NCBI GenBank assembly: GCA_018266915.1
Contig: JAFDZM010000003.1
Location: 39,358 to 103,357 of the forward strand
Direction: 5' to 3'
DNA length: 64,000 nt
DNA from: Bacteroidota bacterium
GTDB taxonomy: Bacteria > Bacteroidota > Bacteroidia > Sphingobacteriales > Sphingobacteriaceae
Below are positions 33,311 through 43,865 of the stretch, one piece after another. The stretch's first letter is position 1. The number at the start of each line of letters is the position of its first letter. The notes beneath the pieces are model-generated. The model searched no databases and had not been told where the DNA came from. It worked only from the letters and a program-made list of their open reading frames with translations. The translations under genes and the position numbers were made by a program.

Positions 33311-34534
33311 ATGCGAAAACTTTTACTATTAGCGCTTGCTATAGCGCCGGTAATGGCCTTTGCCCAGGGTTTCCAGGTGAATCTTGAGGGGCAGAAACAG
33401 ATAGGCATGGGCCATACCGGCACGGGCTTGGCACAGGACGGCGCAGCTTTATTTTTTAACCCCGGAGCGGTGGCAACCGAATCAGAAAACTATGTGCAGG
33501 CAGGCGTAAGTCCGCTTAGCTTTAATTCGGTATTTAGCCCGGCCGGATCATCAGAACAATATCATACGGCCAGCAAATGGGCAACTCCATTTAATTTTTA
33601 TGGCACCTGGGGGCCTAAAGGTGCCCGCTGGAAAGTAGGTATGGCAGTTTATACACCCTTCGGTGGTTTGACCGACTGGGGCACTACCTGGCCGGGAAGA
33701 TTTGCTGCTGAAAAGCTTGACCTGAAAGCATTTTACTTTCAACCAACCATCAGTATTAAGGTAACCAACTGGATGAGCATCGGCGGCGGCTTTGTATATA
33801 ATCATGGTACGGTTGATTTGACCAGGGCACTTCCTATTGAAAACTCTAACGGACAATCAAGCCAGGCCGAACTGAATGGCAGCGGAAAGGGTTATGGTTG
33901 GAATGCAGGGGTTTACTTCACCACGCAATCAGGCGTTACAGTTGGTATTGTACACCGCTCAAAAGTGACCACGACTATCAACGATGGTACAGCTACTTTT
34001 ACCGTGCCCGGATCACTGGCAACAAGCTTTCCTTCACCTAACCAGTTCAGCGCAAGTATACCATTACCTGCAACCGACGCTATTGGTATAGGTTTTCGCC
34101 CATGTGCAAAATGGTTGCTGGCATTGGATGTGAATGTGGTAGAATGGGATCCATTCAAAACTTTATCGTTTGATTATAAGACCAATACACCTTTATTACA
34201 GGATACACACTCTCCGCGCAATTATAATAATACTATTGGTGTTCGTGGTGGAGCGCAATATATGGCTACCAATAAGTTAGCCCTGCGTTTTGGCGGAGGT
34301 TATGCCGATGCAGCAGCTTTGAACGGCTATGTAACCCCTGAGGTTCCGGATGGTAACAGGGCTTATGTTACAGGTGGTATCGGTTATAAACTGGCTCAGC
34401 ATTTTGATGTCGACTTATCATTTGAGTACGAGCACTTAATGCAGCGCACACAAACCAATTTCGAAACGCAGTTGTCGGGCACATTCAAATCGGATGTGTA
34501 TATCCCGGGCATCTCATTAGCTTATCACTGGTAA
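33311..34534 (+). CDS. OmpP1/FadL-family outer-membrane transport protein
   Basis: A 407-residue outer-membrane barrel with a signal peptide (about 1-18, ending VMAFAQ). The family start 'GFQVNLEGQKQIGMGHTGTG' and 'DGAALFFNPGAVA' (the conserved N-P-A/G hatch motif) are present. Regular amphipathic strands run to the C-terminal 'VYIPGISLAYHW', ending in an aromatic residue as BAM substrates do. Family members import long-chain fatty acids or other hydrophobic molecules. It lies 18 bp ahead of an SGNH-hydrolase lipoprotein, which points to uptake and processing of lipids or esters. Confidence 0.92.
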   Translation: MRKLLLLALAIAPVMAFAQGFQVNLEGQKQIGMGHTGTGLAQDGAALFFNPGAVATESENYVQAGVSPLSFNSVFSPAGSSEQYHTASKWATPFNFYGTWGPKGARWKVGMAVYTPFGGLTDWGTTWPGRFAAEKLDLKAFYFQPTISIKVTNWMSIGGGFVYNHGTVDLTRALPIENSNGQSSQAELNGSGKGYGWNAGVYFTTQSGVTVGIVHRSKVTTTINDGTATFTVPGSLATSFPSPNQFSASIPLPATDAIGIGFRPCAKWLLALDVNVVEWDPFKTLSFDYKTNTPLLQDTHSPRNYNNTIGVRGGAQYMATNKLALRFGGGYADAAALNGYVTPEVPDGNRAYVTGGIGYKLAQHFDVDLSFEYEHLMQRTQTNFETQLSGTFKSDVYIPGISLAYHW

Positions 34535-34552
34535 CCCTAAATTATTATTACA

Positions 34553-35872
34553 ATGAAACACGTAAAACATTTTATATATATCATTGCAGGGTTATTATGG
34601 TTAAGCGCCTGCAAACCCAGCATAAATTCACCAAAGCCATCCAACGGCTCGGCTAACTTTTCAAGATTTATTGCCGTAGGTAACTCCTTAACTGCAGGTT
34701 ATGCCGATGGTGGATTATACCGTGCCGGACAAATGGTATCGTACCCAAGCATCATGGCCAAACAAATGCAGTCCGTAGGCGGCGGTGTATTTAACCAGCC
34801 TTTGTTTGACGCCAGCCAGGCTAACGGTTCAGGTTATCTGCAACTGACCGGCTTTAATGCTGATGGTACACCAATCACCACACCTGTTACTACCGATCTG
34901 GCTATTCGCGGCATTCAACCTGTTCCCGGATTTGGCAACGTGACCCTGTACACCAAATACTCCGGCGATATCGAAAACTATGGTGTTCCGGGAATAAAAC
35001 TATACCATATTACTTATCAGCCTTATGGCAATTTGAATGGCTTTTATGAGCGGTTGCTGCCGGGTGATGAAGGTACAAACACGACTACTTATCTTGATTT
35101 CGTTACAGCCAAGCCATTTACCTTTTTCTCAAACTGGCTGGGTAATAATGATGCTTTAAGCTATGCTACCTCAGGCGGTGCAGGCGATGTGCTGACAGAC
35201 AAAGCCACATTTGCCGGATTATATAATTTACTGATCGGCAGGTTAACGGCTGGCGGCGCAAAAGGGGTTGTAGCCACTATTCCTGATGTAACTTCAGTCC
35301 CCTATTTTAATACCATAACGGTAGGTGCAGTTTTGGGAGCAGTACAAAAAGCAAACCCACAGGTACAGGCTATCTATATCAATGCTTTGGTAAGCGGCAC
35401 TACTTACGCACCACGTGCGGCTACTGCAAAAGACATGCTCGTGCTTACCTTCCCGACAAGCAAGATCGGCATGCCTGTAAGTACTCCTTATGGAAATTTA
35501 CCTTATGGGTTAACACCGTATACACCTATTGATAATCAATATGTGCTGGATGCAAATGAAGTGGCTTTAACGCAGGATTATGTGCAATCCTATAATGCTA
35601 CCATTAAATCTATTGCAGCAGCAAAAGGACTGGCAGTATTTGACGCTTATACCTTCCTTAATAACGTGAAGCAATATGGACTGGAAGAGGACGGCATCGG
35701 TATGAATTCAAACTATATCAGCGGTGGCATATTCTCGCTGGATGGCATACACCTTACTCCTCGTGGTTATGCTATCGTAGCCAATGAATTTATAAAAGCC
35801 ATTAATGCCAAATATGGTTCAACTATTCCCCTGGCCAATGTGTCGGATTATAACGGGATAAAGTTCCCGTGA
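34553..35872 (+). CDS. SGNH/GDSL-family hydrolase lipoprotein
   Basis: A 439-residue lipoprotein with lipobox 'LWLSAC' (Cys20). SGNH block I is 'FIAVGNSLTAGYADGG' with the nucleophile Ser45 (G-N-S-L in place of G-D-S-L). Block V is 'DGIHLTPRGYAIVANEF' with the catalytic Asp397 and His400. The candidate block III Asn is in 'FSNWLGNNDAL'. Serine esterase/lipase of the cell envelope; the substrate is not defined. The pairing with the FadL-like porin 18 bp upstream is common in Bacteroidota and suggests cleavage of ester lipids before or after uptake. Confidence 0.9.
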   Translation: MKHVKHFIYIIAGLLWLSACKPSINSPKPSNGSANFSRFIAVGNSLTAGYADGGLYRAGQMVSYPSIMAKQMQSVGGGVFNQPLFDASQANGSGYLQLTGFNADGTPITTPVTTDLAIRGIQPVPGFGNVTLYTKYSGDIENYGVPGIKLYHITYQPYGNLNGFYERLLPGDEGTNTTTYLDFVTAKPFTFFSNWLGNNDALSYATSGGAGDVLTDKATFAGLYNLLIGRLTAGGAKGVVATIPDVTSVPYFNTITVGAVLGAVQKANPQVQAIYINALVSGTTYAPRAATAKDMLVLTFPTSKIGMPVSTPYGNLPYGLTPYTPIDNQYVLDANEVALTQDYVQSYNATIKSIAAAKGLAVFDAYTFLNNVKQYGLEEDGIGMNSNYISGGIFSLDGIHLTPRGYAIVANEFIKAINAKYGSTIPLANVSDYNGIKFP

Positions 35873-35894
35873 TTCAGTTGGCTGTTCCCGGTTT

Positions 35895-35934
35895 GCAGTT
35901 TGCAGTTTTTCTTTATGTGCAAACTGCAAACTGC
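35895..35934. repeat. GCAGTTTGCAGTTT hairpin between convergent genes
   Basis: GCAGTTTGCAGTTT (35895-35908) pairs perfectly with AAACTGCAAACTGC (35921-35934) around a T-rich 12-base loop. It lies between the convergent SGNH and peptidase genes and is likely to serve as terminator. Confidence 0.75.
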
Positions 35935-35945
35935 CCACTGCTAAC

Positions 35946-37064
35946 TCAAAAAGGTCTTCCCGGTTTGTTTTGGGCAAGATCGAGGTATTTTTTATCAAGG
36001 GCCTTTTTGGGGACAGTAATACTCAGTGCATTGATGCCAAAATAATTGATAGATAAATAATCATATCCTTTAAAAGGCGTAGGTCCGAGTGAATCTTTCA
36101 GTATAAAAAACAACTTCCCGTTTTTGCTTTTAGCTATGCCTACTACATGGATCAGGTGGTCGTCTTGTGTAATAAGTGATTCAAATAGTTTCTGGCGCAG
36201 GCCCTGGCTATAGGCCATTTCGGTCGTGTCAGGATTATTTACATGATTAAATCTTTTATCTTCATACAAAGCATAGCCGCTGTTGGTACAATTCCATCCA
36301 TTATTGCTTAAGTCAACATCCACGGCAAAGGTATAGCCTTTATCAATGGTGCCTTTGGCGATATTTATAAGCTCGTTTAGCGGAACATTCAGATAAGGTT
36401 CGGCCAACAGGAAATTATCCGGTATTTCAAGGGCAAAATTGGTGTAAAAGGGATGATGGGTGAACGAAGTGATCGTTACATAATCTTCGGGATTAAATTT
36501 CAACACCTCTCTCTCAAATGTTAAAGGTGTATATTCTTTACCTTCCCATGTAAATTTCGCAGGAGGCGTGCCCACAATAGCATCATGTTTTTTGACAAAC
36601 CCGGTGAGCCAATCAGGATTGATGGGCTTTTGTGCTAATACCGAATCGAGGTAATTTTTCAATATCGCGTCCAGTTGAATACTGGTGTGATCAGAAAAGC
36701 TTACGCCTTTATCGCGACCATAAAACTCATTAGGGATAGCGCCATATTTCCGGATACCGTAAAGTGCATCATGTGATAATGCCCCGGCCTCGAACAGTGT
36801 GGTGCCATTGGATAAAACGTAACGTTTTGCCTTTTCGATATACAGGTTCCGGGCGGTAAATAACTCAGACAGGTCGATATTTTTATTGTCATTCTTTATC
36901 TCTCCGGATTCAATCATGGAGGTGGTCGAGAATGACCAGCAGGTATTGGTATTACCCTGATATTTCACTGTGCCTGCGGGTAGTTGTTTAATAGTTTGCG
37001 GCGGAGTTTGTGCCAATGCACAGACCGGCAAAAGAAACACTGCTATAGAGATAAGTCTATTCAT
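35946..37064 (-). CDS. C1-family (PepC/bleomycin hydrolase-like) peptidase with altered triad
   Basis: A 372-residue secreted papain-fold peptidase: signal peptide about 1-19 (ends CALAQ). The nucleophile Cys42 is in 'NTCWSFSTTSMIESG', and His306 in 'DHLIHVVGIAK', as in Bacteroidota C1B aminopeptidases. The third residue, normally Asn in 'KNSWG', is here Asp324 in 'LKDSLGP', and the following Trp is Leu. Activity may be reduced or changed. The absence of a C-terminal residue acting as aminopeptidase cap cannot be judged. Monocistronic. Confidence 0.88.
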   Translation of the reverse strand: MNRLISIAVFLLPVCALAQTPPQTIKQLPAGTVKYQGNTNTCWSFSTTSMIESGEIKNDNKNIDLSELFTARNLYIEKAKRYVLSNGTTLFEAGALSHDALYGIRKYGAIPNEFYGRDKGVSFSDHTSIQLDAILKNYLDSVLAQKPINPDWLTGFVKKHDAIVGTPPAKFTWEGKEYTPLTFEREVLKFNPEDYVTITSFTHHPFYTNFALEIPDNFLLAEPYLNVPLNELINIAKGTIDKGYTFAVDVDLSNNGWNCTNSGYALYEDKRFNHVNNPDTTEMAYSQGLRQKLFESLITQDDHLIHVVGIAKSKNGKLFFILKDSLGPTPFKGYDYLSINYFGINALSITVPKKALDKKYLDLAQNKPGRPF

Positions 37065-37115
37065 TGTTTAAATAATTAGCGGCTTAAAAATAACAATTTA
37101 AGTTGATGCCTGTAC

Positions 37116-38102
37116 TTAAGACTCAAAACTCAAAACTATTTTCCCTATATGCTTACTGCTTTCCATCAGCGCATGAGCTTTGGCGGCATCTTTAGCAGAG
37201 AATACTGTATGAATAATGGGTTTTATTTTACCAGATACCAGCAACGGCCATATATACTGTTCAAGACTACGCGCTATGGCACTTTTAAATCCAATTTCCC
37301 TTGATCTCAACATCGACCCGGTGATGATCAGTCTTTTCCGCATCACCTGTGCCAGATCTACTTGCGCATCTTTACTTTTCATGGCATTGATTAAAACCAA
37401 CCGCCCTTCGTCCGCTAATGAAGAAATATTTCCCGGAGTATAATCACCGCCAATCATATCCAGTATCACATTGACACCTTTACCATCGGTCAATTTGTTG
37501 ATTGCCTCCGCAAAATTTTCGGTTTTATAGTTAATGCCTTTTACTGCGCCAAGTTCTTCGCAAAATTTACATTTGTCATCCGATCCGGCAGTTATATAAA
37601 CTTTGCTTCCTAAAGCGGTTGCCATTTGAATAGCGGTCACACCGATACCACTTGATCCGCCATGTACAAGCAAACTTTCGCCCGGTTGCAATTTGCCACG
37701 ATCAAATACATTGCTCCAAACTGTAAAGAATGTTTCAGGGAGCGACGCCGCTTCCATAAAACTCAGATTGCCGGGTACAAGCAGGCATTGCCCTTCGGGA
37801 ACATGGCAATATTCGGCATACCCACCACCTGTAACTAATGCGCAAACTTTATCGCCAATTTCCCAGCGGGTTACCTGGTTGCCAATGGCAGTAATAGTTC
37901 CTGCAATCTCCAGTCCGGGTATGTCTTGTGGCGCTCCTGTCGGCGGTGGATAACTGCCTTTGCGCTGATACACATCTGGCCGGTTAACGCCCGCGGCGGC
38001 TACTTTCACAAGAACCTCTGTGTGAGATACTTTAGGTTGAGGACGTTCCTCAATTTGAAGAACATCAGGTCCGCCGGGGTGGGTGATCACTATTGCTTTC
38101 AT
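37116..38102 (-). CDS. NAD(P)H-quinone oxidoreductase, zinc-independent MDR family (PIG3-like)
   Basis: A 328-residue cytoplasmic medium-chain dehydrogenase/reductase. 'VKVAAAGVNRPDVYQRKGSY' (about 30-50) is the hallmark of the quinone oxidoreductase/PIG3 group, with no zinc-ligand cysteine there. The Rossmann motif 'LLVHGGSSGIGVTAIQMA' lies at about 143-160 and the NADPH-selecting 'AGSDDKCKF' follows. Catalyses two-electron reduction of quinones or related enones. It precedes the peptidase gene by 51 bp in the same direction, but a link is not obvious. Confidence 0.92.
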   Translation of the reverse strand: MKAIVITHPGGPDVLQIEERPQPKVSHTEVLVKVAAAGVNRPDVYQRKGSYPPPTGAPQDIPGLEIAGTITAIGNQVTRWEIGDKVCALVTGGGYAEYCHVPEGQCLLVPGNLSFMEAASLPETFFTVWSNVFDRGKLQPGESLLVHGGSSGIGVTAIQMATALGSKVYITAGSDDKCKFCEELGAVKGINYKTENFAEAINKLTDGKGVNVILDMIGGDYTPGNISSLADEGRLVLINAMKSKDAQVDLAQVMRKRLIITGSMLRSREIGFKSAIARSLEQYIWPLLVSGKIKPIIHTVFSAKDAAKAHALMESSKHIGKIVLSFES

Positions 38103-38204
38103 AAGAGCTAAGGTATCGGTTTTGACAATTTAGTACACCAACTTAATCGCGATATGTTTTGGTATGGTTTTTTAAGCTGATTATCAGTAAAATATAAAGA
38201 TTAT

Positions 38205-38759
38205 ATGAAACCTGCTTTATCAACAATCGTTCTTATTATCCTGTTTGCATCGTGCATCAAAGGGGTAAATAATCTGCCTTTAGCGCCAAATAAGCCTGTT
38301 GTGGCACAACCAATTGCAGTTCAGAGAGATACAGCTCCTGACGGAAGCGCCTTTAAAATCATGATCCAAAAGGACTCAGCACAGTTAGACGAGACCATGG
38401 TGATCTATAATCACACCGCCAGCACTATGTACATAAATACCCAGGATGCGGTATATTTTCCCGGTTTCGGCGCCGCAAGTATTTCCAGTCTTACCAGTGA
38501 TGGGTATACCTGCGCTATTCAGAAACTGCCTTATTTACAGGAGTATCCAATCGGTTTACAAGTAGGTATGAAGAGCGATGGTATCTATATTTTGAGGCTG
38601 ACCTATGCCAACCAGATCCCGAAAAGTATCAGGGTTTGGTTGAAGGATAAGTATATGAAGGATTCGCTGGATATGCGTGTAGGCAACTATGCTTTCCAGG
38701 TGATCAAAGCTGACACCAATACCTACGGCAGGAGTCGGTTTAGCGTTGTTCTAAGATAA
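38205..38759 (+). CDS. Hypothetical lipoprotein
   Basis: A 184-residue protein with a signal-peptide-II N-terminus, lipobox 'LFASC' (Cys17). After a Pro/Ala-rich linker comes a mostly beta region: 'GSAFKIMIQKDSAQLDETMVIYN' split by turns, 'YFPGFGAASISSL', 'GIYILRLTYANQIPKS', 'VGNYAFQVIKADTNTYGRS'. I do not recognise a family. It stands alone before the hybrid kinase gene. Confidence 0.75.
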   Translation: MKPALSTIVLIILFASCIKGVNNLPLAPNKPVVAQPIAVQRDTAPDGSAFKIMIQKDSAQLDETMVIYNHTASTMYINTQDAVYFPGFGAASISSLTSDGYTCAIQKLPYLQEYPIGLQVGMKSDGIYILRLTYANQIPKSIRVWLKDKYMKDSLDMRVGNYAFQVIKADTNTYGRSRFSVVLR

Positions 38760-38899
38760 TATCTATCAGATAAATAGTATAACTTTTAGTTAAAATATTC
38801 ATAACATTTTACGAAAGTCATTCGTATAAAATCAGATAAATAACCATTATCTGCCTGGGTTTATTTTATTGATTGATTTGACTTGATTTTTGTTATTGA

Positions 38900-41800
38900 A
38901 TGACCAGAGTATCCCCCGTTTCCAGAGCAGGGGTGATGATTTTTTTCATCGCCTTTATTCTTTTCCCGCTTTTATCTTTTGCACAGCGGCCCAGTCTCAA
39001 TTTTGAGCATTTTGGCACGCACGAAGGTTTATCGCAAATTAATGTTAACTGCATCATCCAGGATAGCCGCGGCTTTATGTGGATTGGCACCCGTAATGGG
39101 CTGAACCGGTATGATGGGTATAAAGTTATCGTTTACCGGTACGATTCAAAAGACGAGCACAGCCTGAGCAATAACATGGTAAACGACGTTGTGGAAGATG
39201 CTGGTGGAAATGTTTGGGTCGCTACATCAAATGGCCTCAATCGTTTCAATCGTAAGACAGGTATTTTTACGCGTTTTACCCATGATGCACATAACAGTAA
39301 TAGTTTGGCGAGCAATGTGATCAACCGTTTGACATTTGACAACAATGGCGCTTTGTGGATAGCCACACAGGTTGATGGGTTAGATTGTTTTGATCTGAAA
39401 AAGAATAAATTCATCCATCATACACATTCAGATGCAATTGCAGGAGCTATTAACGACAACAATATAAGAACTGTTTATAAAGATTCACACGGACACATCT
39501 GGGCGGGCACTGCAAGCGGTGGATTAAACCTTTATGACCCTAAAAAGAATACGTTTACCAGCTATCCGTTTCACAATCCAAAAACCCAAAAAATGTGGGG
39601 TGAAAATGTAATCAGCATAGCTGAAAATAATGACCATGAGTTGTGGGTGGGCACACAAGAAGACGGCTTGTTTTTATTTAATGAGCAGACAGGAGCAGCA
39701 AAAAATTTCAGATACGCAGAGGGGGATCCTTCATCGCTTTCGAGCAATACAATTTATTGTATGCAAAAAGATGGAGCGGGAAACCTGTGGATAGGTACAG
39801 AAAATGGCGGACTTTCAGTGTTAGATGCCCACAACCAAAACTTTTACAAGTATACTCACGACGAAGTAGATGGCAACAGTCTTAACGGTAATTCCATTTA
39901 CGGAATTTGCCGTGACCGGCTTGGGAACATGTGGCTGGGCGCATTTAGCGGGGGCATCAATCTTTTCAAAAAGTCAACCGCAAGCTTTGAGTTATTCAGG
40001 CACAATTCTTTACCCAATAGTTTGTCCAATAATTTCGTTCTTTCATTATTCGAAGACCGGAATAAAAACATATGGATTGGAACGGATGGCGGAGGATTGA
40101 ATAAGTTCGACCCTGAAACCGAAACTTTTACTCATTATAAGCAAGATAAAAAAGGGCTCTCAGGAAACTATGTGCTGGCAATAACCCAGGATGAAGAGGG
40201 AAAGCTATGGATAGGCACCTGGGGCAACGGCATGACAGTGATGGATCCCAAGACCGGAAAATGTGATTACTTTGGCAAGGATGCACCCGGAGGTCACAAA
40301 CTAAGCGGCAATAATGTTTATAACCTGCTGCGGGATCATAACGGCAAAATGTGGATAAGCATCTTTGGCGGCGGATTGAACTGTTATGATAAAAAGACCA
40401 ATACCATAAAGTACTATAACCTCGATCTGAATAATCCGAAAAGCATTAGCAGTAATTATATCTATGCGTTGTTTGAGGATAGCAAAGGCAGAGTCTGGAT
40501 CGGAACATCTGATGGTGGTTTAGATTTGATCGATCAGCACTCAAACACATTTACGTCTTTTCAGCATTGTGAGAATAAAAACAGCATAAGCAATAACGGC
40601 GTTACTGACATATTTGAGGATAGCAGGGGGCGTTTGTGGTTATGCACACTATCGGGATTGGATTTGTTTAATCCCGAAACAAAACACTTTACCGTATACA
40701 CCAAAAAGGATGGTTTGCCAAGCGACATTACTTATGCGATAAAAGAAGACGAAAAAGGTAAGCTTTGGATAAGCACCAATAACGGCTTATCGCGCCTGGA
40801 TCCAGCAACCGGCAAATTCAAAAAATTTACAACCGAAGATGGTATACAAGGCGATGAATTTAAGCCTCATTCGGCGTTGAAGGCAAGCAACGGGAAATTA
40901 TACTTTGGCGGTATCAACGGGTTCAATAGCTTTTATCCGGGGCATATATCCGAACAGGCCGAACTATCACCTGTGCTGGTTACGGGTATGCAGGTTTATA
41001 ATAAGCCATTGGCGATAGCAAAAAATGTTAAGGACCCTTCGCCCTTAAAGCAGGATATCGCAGACACAAAAGCGATCACCTTATCCTACAAACAATCAAC
41101 CATTGAGCTTGAATTTGCGTCACTGGATTTTGGTTCGGCAGATAAAAAGGAATATGCTTATAAACTTGAGAATTTTGATACTGAATGGGTTGATGTGGGC
41201 AGCCGTAATACAGCGTCCTATACTAATCTTCCGCCGGGTGAATATATTTTCCAGGTTAAATGCAGGGTCAACGATGGCACATGGTCTCCTGTAAAGGATG
41301 CACTGAAGATCACCATTGTGCCTCCGTTTTGGCTTACGTGGTGGTTTAAACTGCTTGCGGCTGCATGTGTTGTTGGTGCTATTTACGGGATTTTCAAATA
41401 CCGTGTACGGGTTATAGCAAGGCAAAAACAGGAACTTGAAAAACAGGTGCAGGAGCGCACCGAGCTTTTGAAAGCGATGACGGAGAATGAACGCAAAGCG
41501 AGGGAAGAGGCTGAGAAAGCTAACCAGGCAAAAAGTGTTTTCCTGGCTACCATGAGTCACGAGATACGTACGCCTATGAATGGCGTTCTCGGCATGGCCA
41601 CACTTTTAAATGAAACAGAACTTAGCTCTGAGCAACGCGAGTACTCGCAGACTATCTTGCACAGCGGCGAGGCACTGCTGAATGTGATCAACGATATCCT
41701 GGATTTCTCAAAGATAGAATCGGGTAAAATGGAGCTTGATGCGCATGACTTTGATTTGCGCAAGTGTGTTGAGGAAGTGATGGATCTTTTCTCGGGAAAA

Positions 41801-43066
41801 GCAGCAGAGTCAGGTATCGACCTGATCTATTATGTTGAACCTGATCTGCCTTACCAGCTTAATGGTGATAGTATGCGCCTGCGGCAGGTGCTGATCAATT
41901 TGCTGGGTAATGCCATTAAATTCACACATCGCGGCGAAATATTGGTCAGTGTGAGTAAATTGCGGGATTTAGAAGATGGCCGGATAGAGATAGGCTTTGA
42001 AGTAAAAGATACAGGCATAGGTATACCCGAAGAAAAGCTGCCGCAACTGTTTGAAGCATTTTCGCAGGTTGATTCATCAACTACAAGAAAATACGGTGGC
42101 TCTGGTTTGGGGTTGGCTATTTGCAAACGCTTGGTTGCCATGATGGGCGGTTGCATTGCTGTTAAAAGTAAACAAGGAAAAGGTGCTACATTTAGTTTCT
42201 CTGTCAGCTGCCTTGTAGCTGAAAACCAGAAGCAAAGCAGCATAACGCCGGGCAAAGAAGCATTAATTGGCAGAAAAGTATTGATCATCGATGATAATCT
42301 TACCAATTTGCGGATACTGCAATTGCAACTGCAGCAACGTAAAATGGTGGTAGTTTCGGCAACAGACGGAGCCGAGGCATTATACTTGCTGGAAACCAAT
42401 GAGGGTATCGAATTGGTCATCACCGATATGCAGATGCCGGGTATGGATGGGGTAGAGTTTACTATGTTGCTTAAGCAAAGAAAACCGCTTTTGCCTGTAA
42501 TTTTACTAAGCTCAATGGGTGATGAGAGCAGGAAGAAGCATCCGGGTTTATTTGCCGCGGTACTGAATAAGCCTGTAAAACAGTCGCACCTGGAAAAGGT
42601 GATCCTTAATCAATTTCATTTTGGGCCTGAACAGGTACAGGACAAGCAATCTCATCAGAAACTCAACAAAGATTTCGCCTTATCAAAGCCACTGGATATC
42701 CTGGTTGCAGAAGACAACACTATCAACCAGAAAATGATCCTGAAAGTGCTGGAAAAACTGGGTTATAATGCCGCAGTAGCGAACAACGGCCGAGAAGCTA
42801 TACAAATGCTCGATGAACAATTTTACGACCTTATATTGATGGATGTGCAAATGCCGGAGATGGATGGCCTGGAATGTACCCGTTATATCAGGGAAAATTT
42901 TGAGCGTCAGCCGGTAATTATAGCCATGACGGCCAATGCAATGGTAGAGGATAAGGAAGAATGCCTGAAAGCCGGTATGAATAATTACATAGCCAAGCCT
43001 GTAAAGATTGACTTGCTGGTAGAGATGCTGCAGCAGACTGAATTCCCGGTAAAAGTTTCCGTGTGA
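38900..43066 (+). CDS. Hybrid two-component sensor kinase, Reg_prop/Y_Y_Y type, with two receiver domains
   Basis: A 1388-residue one-piece sensor. Signal peptide at about 1-29, then a periplasmic double propeller of about 14 Reg_prop units ('[20 protein letters not shown]', 'DGLNRYDG' and repeats of '[12 protein letters not shown]' form), a Y_Y_Y domain (about 720-805), a membrane segment (about 812-832) and a short coiled linker. HisKA carries the phospho-His887 in '[11 protein letters not shown]'; HATPase has '[11 protein letters not shown]', 'DTGIGIP' and 'GSGLGLAIC'. Receiver 1 has Asp1176 in 'VITDMQMPG', receiver 2 Asp1315 in '[11 protein letters not shown]'. No AraC DNA-binding domain is attached, unlike SusR-type one-gene systems. 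Cognate output and ligand are unknown. Confidence 0.95.
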   Translation: MTRVSPVSRAGVMIFFIAFILFPLLSFAQRPSLNFEHFGTHEGLSQINVNCIIQDSRGFMWIGTRNGLNRYDGYKVIVYRYDSKDEHSLSNNMVNDVVEDAGGNVWVATSNGLNRFNRKTGIFTRFTHDAHNSNSLASNVINRLTFDNNGALWIATQVDGLDCFDLKKNKFIHHTHSDAIAGAINDNNIRTVYKDSHGHIWAGTASGGLNLYDPKKNTFTSYPFHNPKTQKMWGENVISIAENNDHELWVGTQEDGLFLFNEQTGAAKNFRYAEGDPSSLSSNTIYCMQKDGAGNLWIGTENGGLSVLDAHNQNFYKYTHDEVDGNSLNGNSIYGICRDRLGNMWLGAFSGGINLFKKSTASFELFRHNSLPNSLSNNFVLSLFEDRNKNIWIGTDGGGLNKFDPETETFTHYKQDKKGLSGNYVLAITQDEEGKLWIGTWGNGMTVMDPKTGKCDYFGKDAPGGHKLSGNNVYNLLRDHNGKMWISIFGGGLNCYDKKTNTIKYYNLDLNNPKSISSNYIYALFEDSKGRVWIGTSDGGLDLIDQHSNTFTSFQHCENKNSISNNGVTDIFEDSRGRLWLCTLSGLDLFNPETKHFTVYTKKDGLPSDITYAIKEDEKGKLWISTNNGLSRLDPATGKFKKFTTEDGIQGDEFKPHSALKASNGKLYFGGINGFNSFYPGHISEQAELSPVLVTGMQVYNKPLAIAKNVKDPSPLKQDIADTKAITLSYKQSTIELEFASLDFGSADKKEYAYKLENFDTEWVDVGSRNTASYTNLPPGEYIFQVKCRVNDGTWSPVKDALKITIVPPFWLTWWFKLLAAACVVGAIYGIFKYRVRVIARQKQELEKQVQERTELLKAMTENERKAREEAEKANQAKSVFLATMSHEIRTPMNGVLGMATLLNETELSSEQREYSQTILHSGEALLNVINDILDFSKIESGKMELDAHDFDLRKCVEEVMDLFSGKAAESGIDLIYYVEPDLPYQLNGDSMRLRQVLINLLGNAIKFTHRGEILVSVSKLRDLEDGRIEIGFEVKDTGIGIPEEKLPQLFEAFSQVDSSTTRKYGGSGLGLAICKRLVAMMGGCIAVKSKQGKGATFSFSVSCLVAENQKQSSITPGKEALIGRKVLIIDDNLTNLRILQLQLQQRKMVVVSATDGAEALYLLETNEGIELVITDMQMPGMDGVEFTMLLKQRKPLLPVILLSSMGDESRKKHPGLFAAVLNKPVKQSHLEKVILNQFHFGPEQVQDKQSHQKLNKDFALSKPLDILVAEDNTINQKMILKVLEKLGYNAAVANNGREAIQMLDEQFYDLILMDVQMPEMDGLECTRYIRENFERQPVIIAMTANAMVEDKEECLKAGMNNYIAKPVKIDLLVEMLQQTEFPVKVSV

Positions 43067-43154
43067 AACTGAGAATTTTCTTGTAATTGTAAAAAAAACC
43101 GGATAAGATGTGGTATTTGGTGTATTTATTACTTATTTGCCTAAAAAACTCTTT

Positions 43155-43616
43155 ATGGCAATTCAACCAGGGCAGCCTGCACCTCAGTTTACATTAGTTT
43201 CATCCGAAAGGAAAGAAGTATCATTATCCGATTTTAAAGGCAAAAAAGTAGTGCTTCACTTTTTCCCGGCGGCATTTACCAGTGTTTGCACCACCCAGTT
43301 ATGCACCATGCGCGACAATTATGCTTATTACGAAGGCCTGAACGCACAGGTATTAGGTATATCAGTCGATTCGCCTTTTACACTGGCTAAGTTCAAGGCA
43401 GAAAATAATTATCAGTTCCCCTTATTGTCCGACTTCAACAAGGAAGTTTCCGCTGCCTATGGCGCTCTGTACGAAGAATTTGTTTTAGGAATGAAAGGTG
43501 TGTCAAAACGCGCCGCATTTGTGATCGATGAAGATCAGAAAGTGGCTTATGCCGAAGTATTGGAATCCGCCGGCGACCTGCCGGATTTTAATGCAATCGC
43601 TGAGGGTGTAAAGTAA
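43155..43616 (+). CDS. Peroxiredoxin with CxxxxC site (AhpC/TSA, redoxin)
   Basis: A 153-residue thioredoxin-fold peroxidase. I start it at ATG 43155 (MAIQPGQPAPQFTLV); the frame runs upstream to 43110 but those residues do not match the family. The peroxidatic Cys45 is in 'FPAAFTSVCTTQLCTMRD', with a second Cys50 five residues on, and the catalytic Arg is in 'VSKRAAFVID'. Size and motif fit the AhpE/BCP-type atypical peroxiredoxins; the resolving cysteine is perhaps Cys50. A second peroxiredoxin gene, of 1-Cys type, lies at 24341. Confidence 0.93.
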   Translation: MAIQPGQPAPQFTLVSSERKEVSLSDFKGKKVVLHFFPAAFTSVCTTQLCTMRDNYAYYEGLNAQVLGISVDSPFTLAKFKAENNYQFPLLSDFNKEVSAAYGALYEEFVLGMKGVSKRAAFVIDEDQKVAYAEVLESAGDLPDFNAIAEGVK

Positions 43617-43651
43617 TTTCAAAAAAATTATTACTGTTTCAAAAGAAATCC

Positions 43652-43659
43652 TATTTTTG
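43652..43659 (+). promoter_or_regulatory. -7 box of tRNA-Arg
   Basis: TATTTTTG followed by C, an exact TAnnTTTG match, 66 bp before the mature tRNA. The surrounding CCTATTTTTGCAG resembles stable-RNA promoters of Bacteroidota. Confidence 0.6.
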
Positions 43660-43724
43660 CAGTCCGTTTGAAAAAGCGCCTGCTTAATTGAAAAGCTTGT
43701 TTTGACGGAAATATATAAAGTGTT

Positions 43725-43798
43725 GCACTTGTAGCTCAATTGGATAGAGCATCTGACTACGGATCAGAAGGTTAGGGGTTCGACTCCCTTCAAGTGCA
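43725..43798 (+). tRNA. tRNA-Arg (anticodon ACG)
   Basis: A 74-base cloverleaf. Acceptor GCACTTG/CAAGTGC with discriminator A; D-arm with AGCTCAATTGGATAGAGC; anticodon stem TCTGA/TCAGA around CTACGGA, anticodon ACG at 43759-43761; T-arm AGGGGTTCGACTCCCTT. CCA is not encoded. Followed by a terminator and then adk. Confidence 0.97.
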
Positions 43799-43812
43799 CA
43801 ATAAAGTTTTAG

Positions 43813-43844
43813 GGCCTTTCTGTACTGTACCGGAAGGCCTTTTT
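43813..43844 (+). terminator. Terminator of tRNA-Arg
   Basis: GGCCTTTC (43813-43820) pairs with GGAAGGCC (43832-43839; one G-U), followed by TTTTT. It lies between tRNA-Arg and adk. Confidence 0.75.
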
Positions 43845-43865
43845 AATTTCAACCAACAACTATAT

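Noticed and set aside
43794..43865. Upstream extension of adk overlapping the tRNA
   Set aside because: It would begin in the tRNA and cross a terminator; the conserved P-loop start is at 43866.
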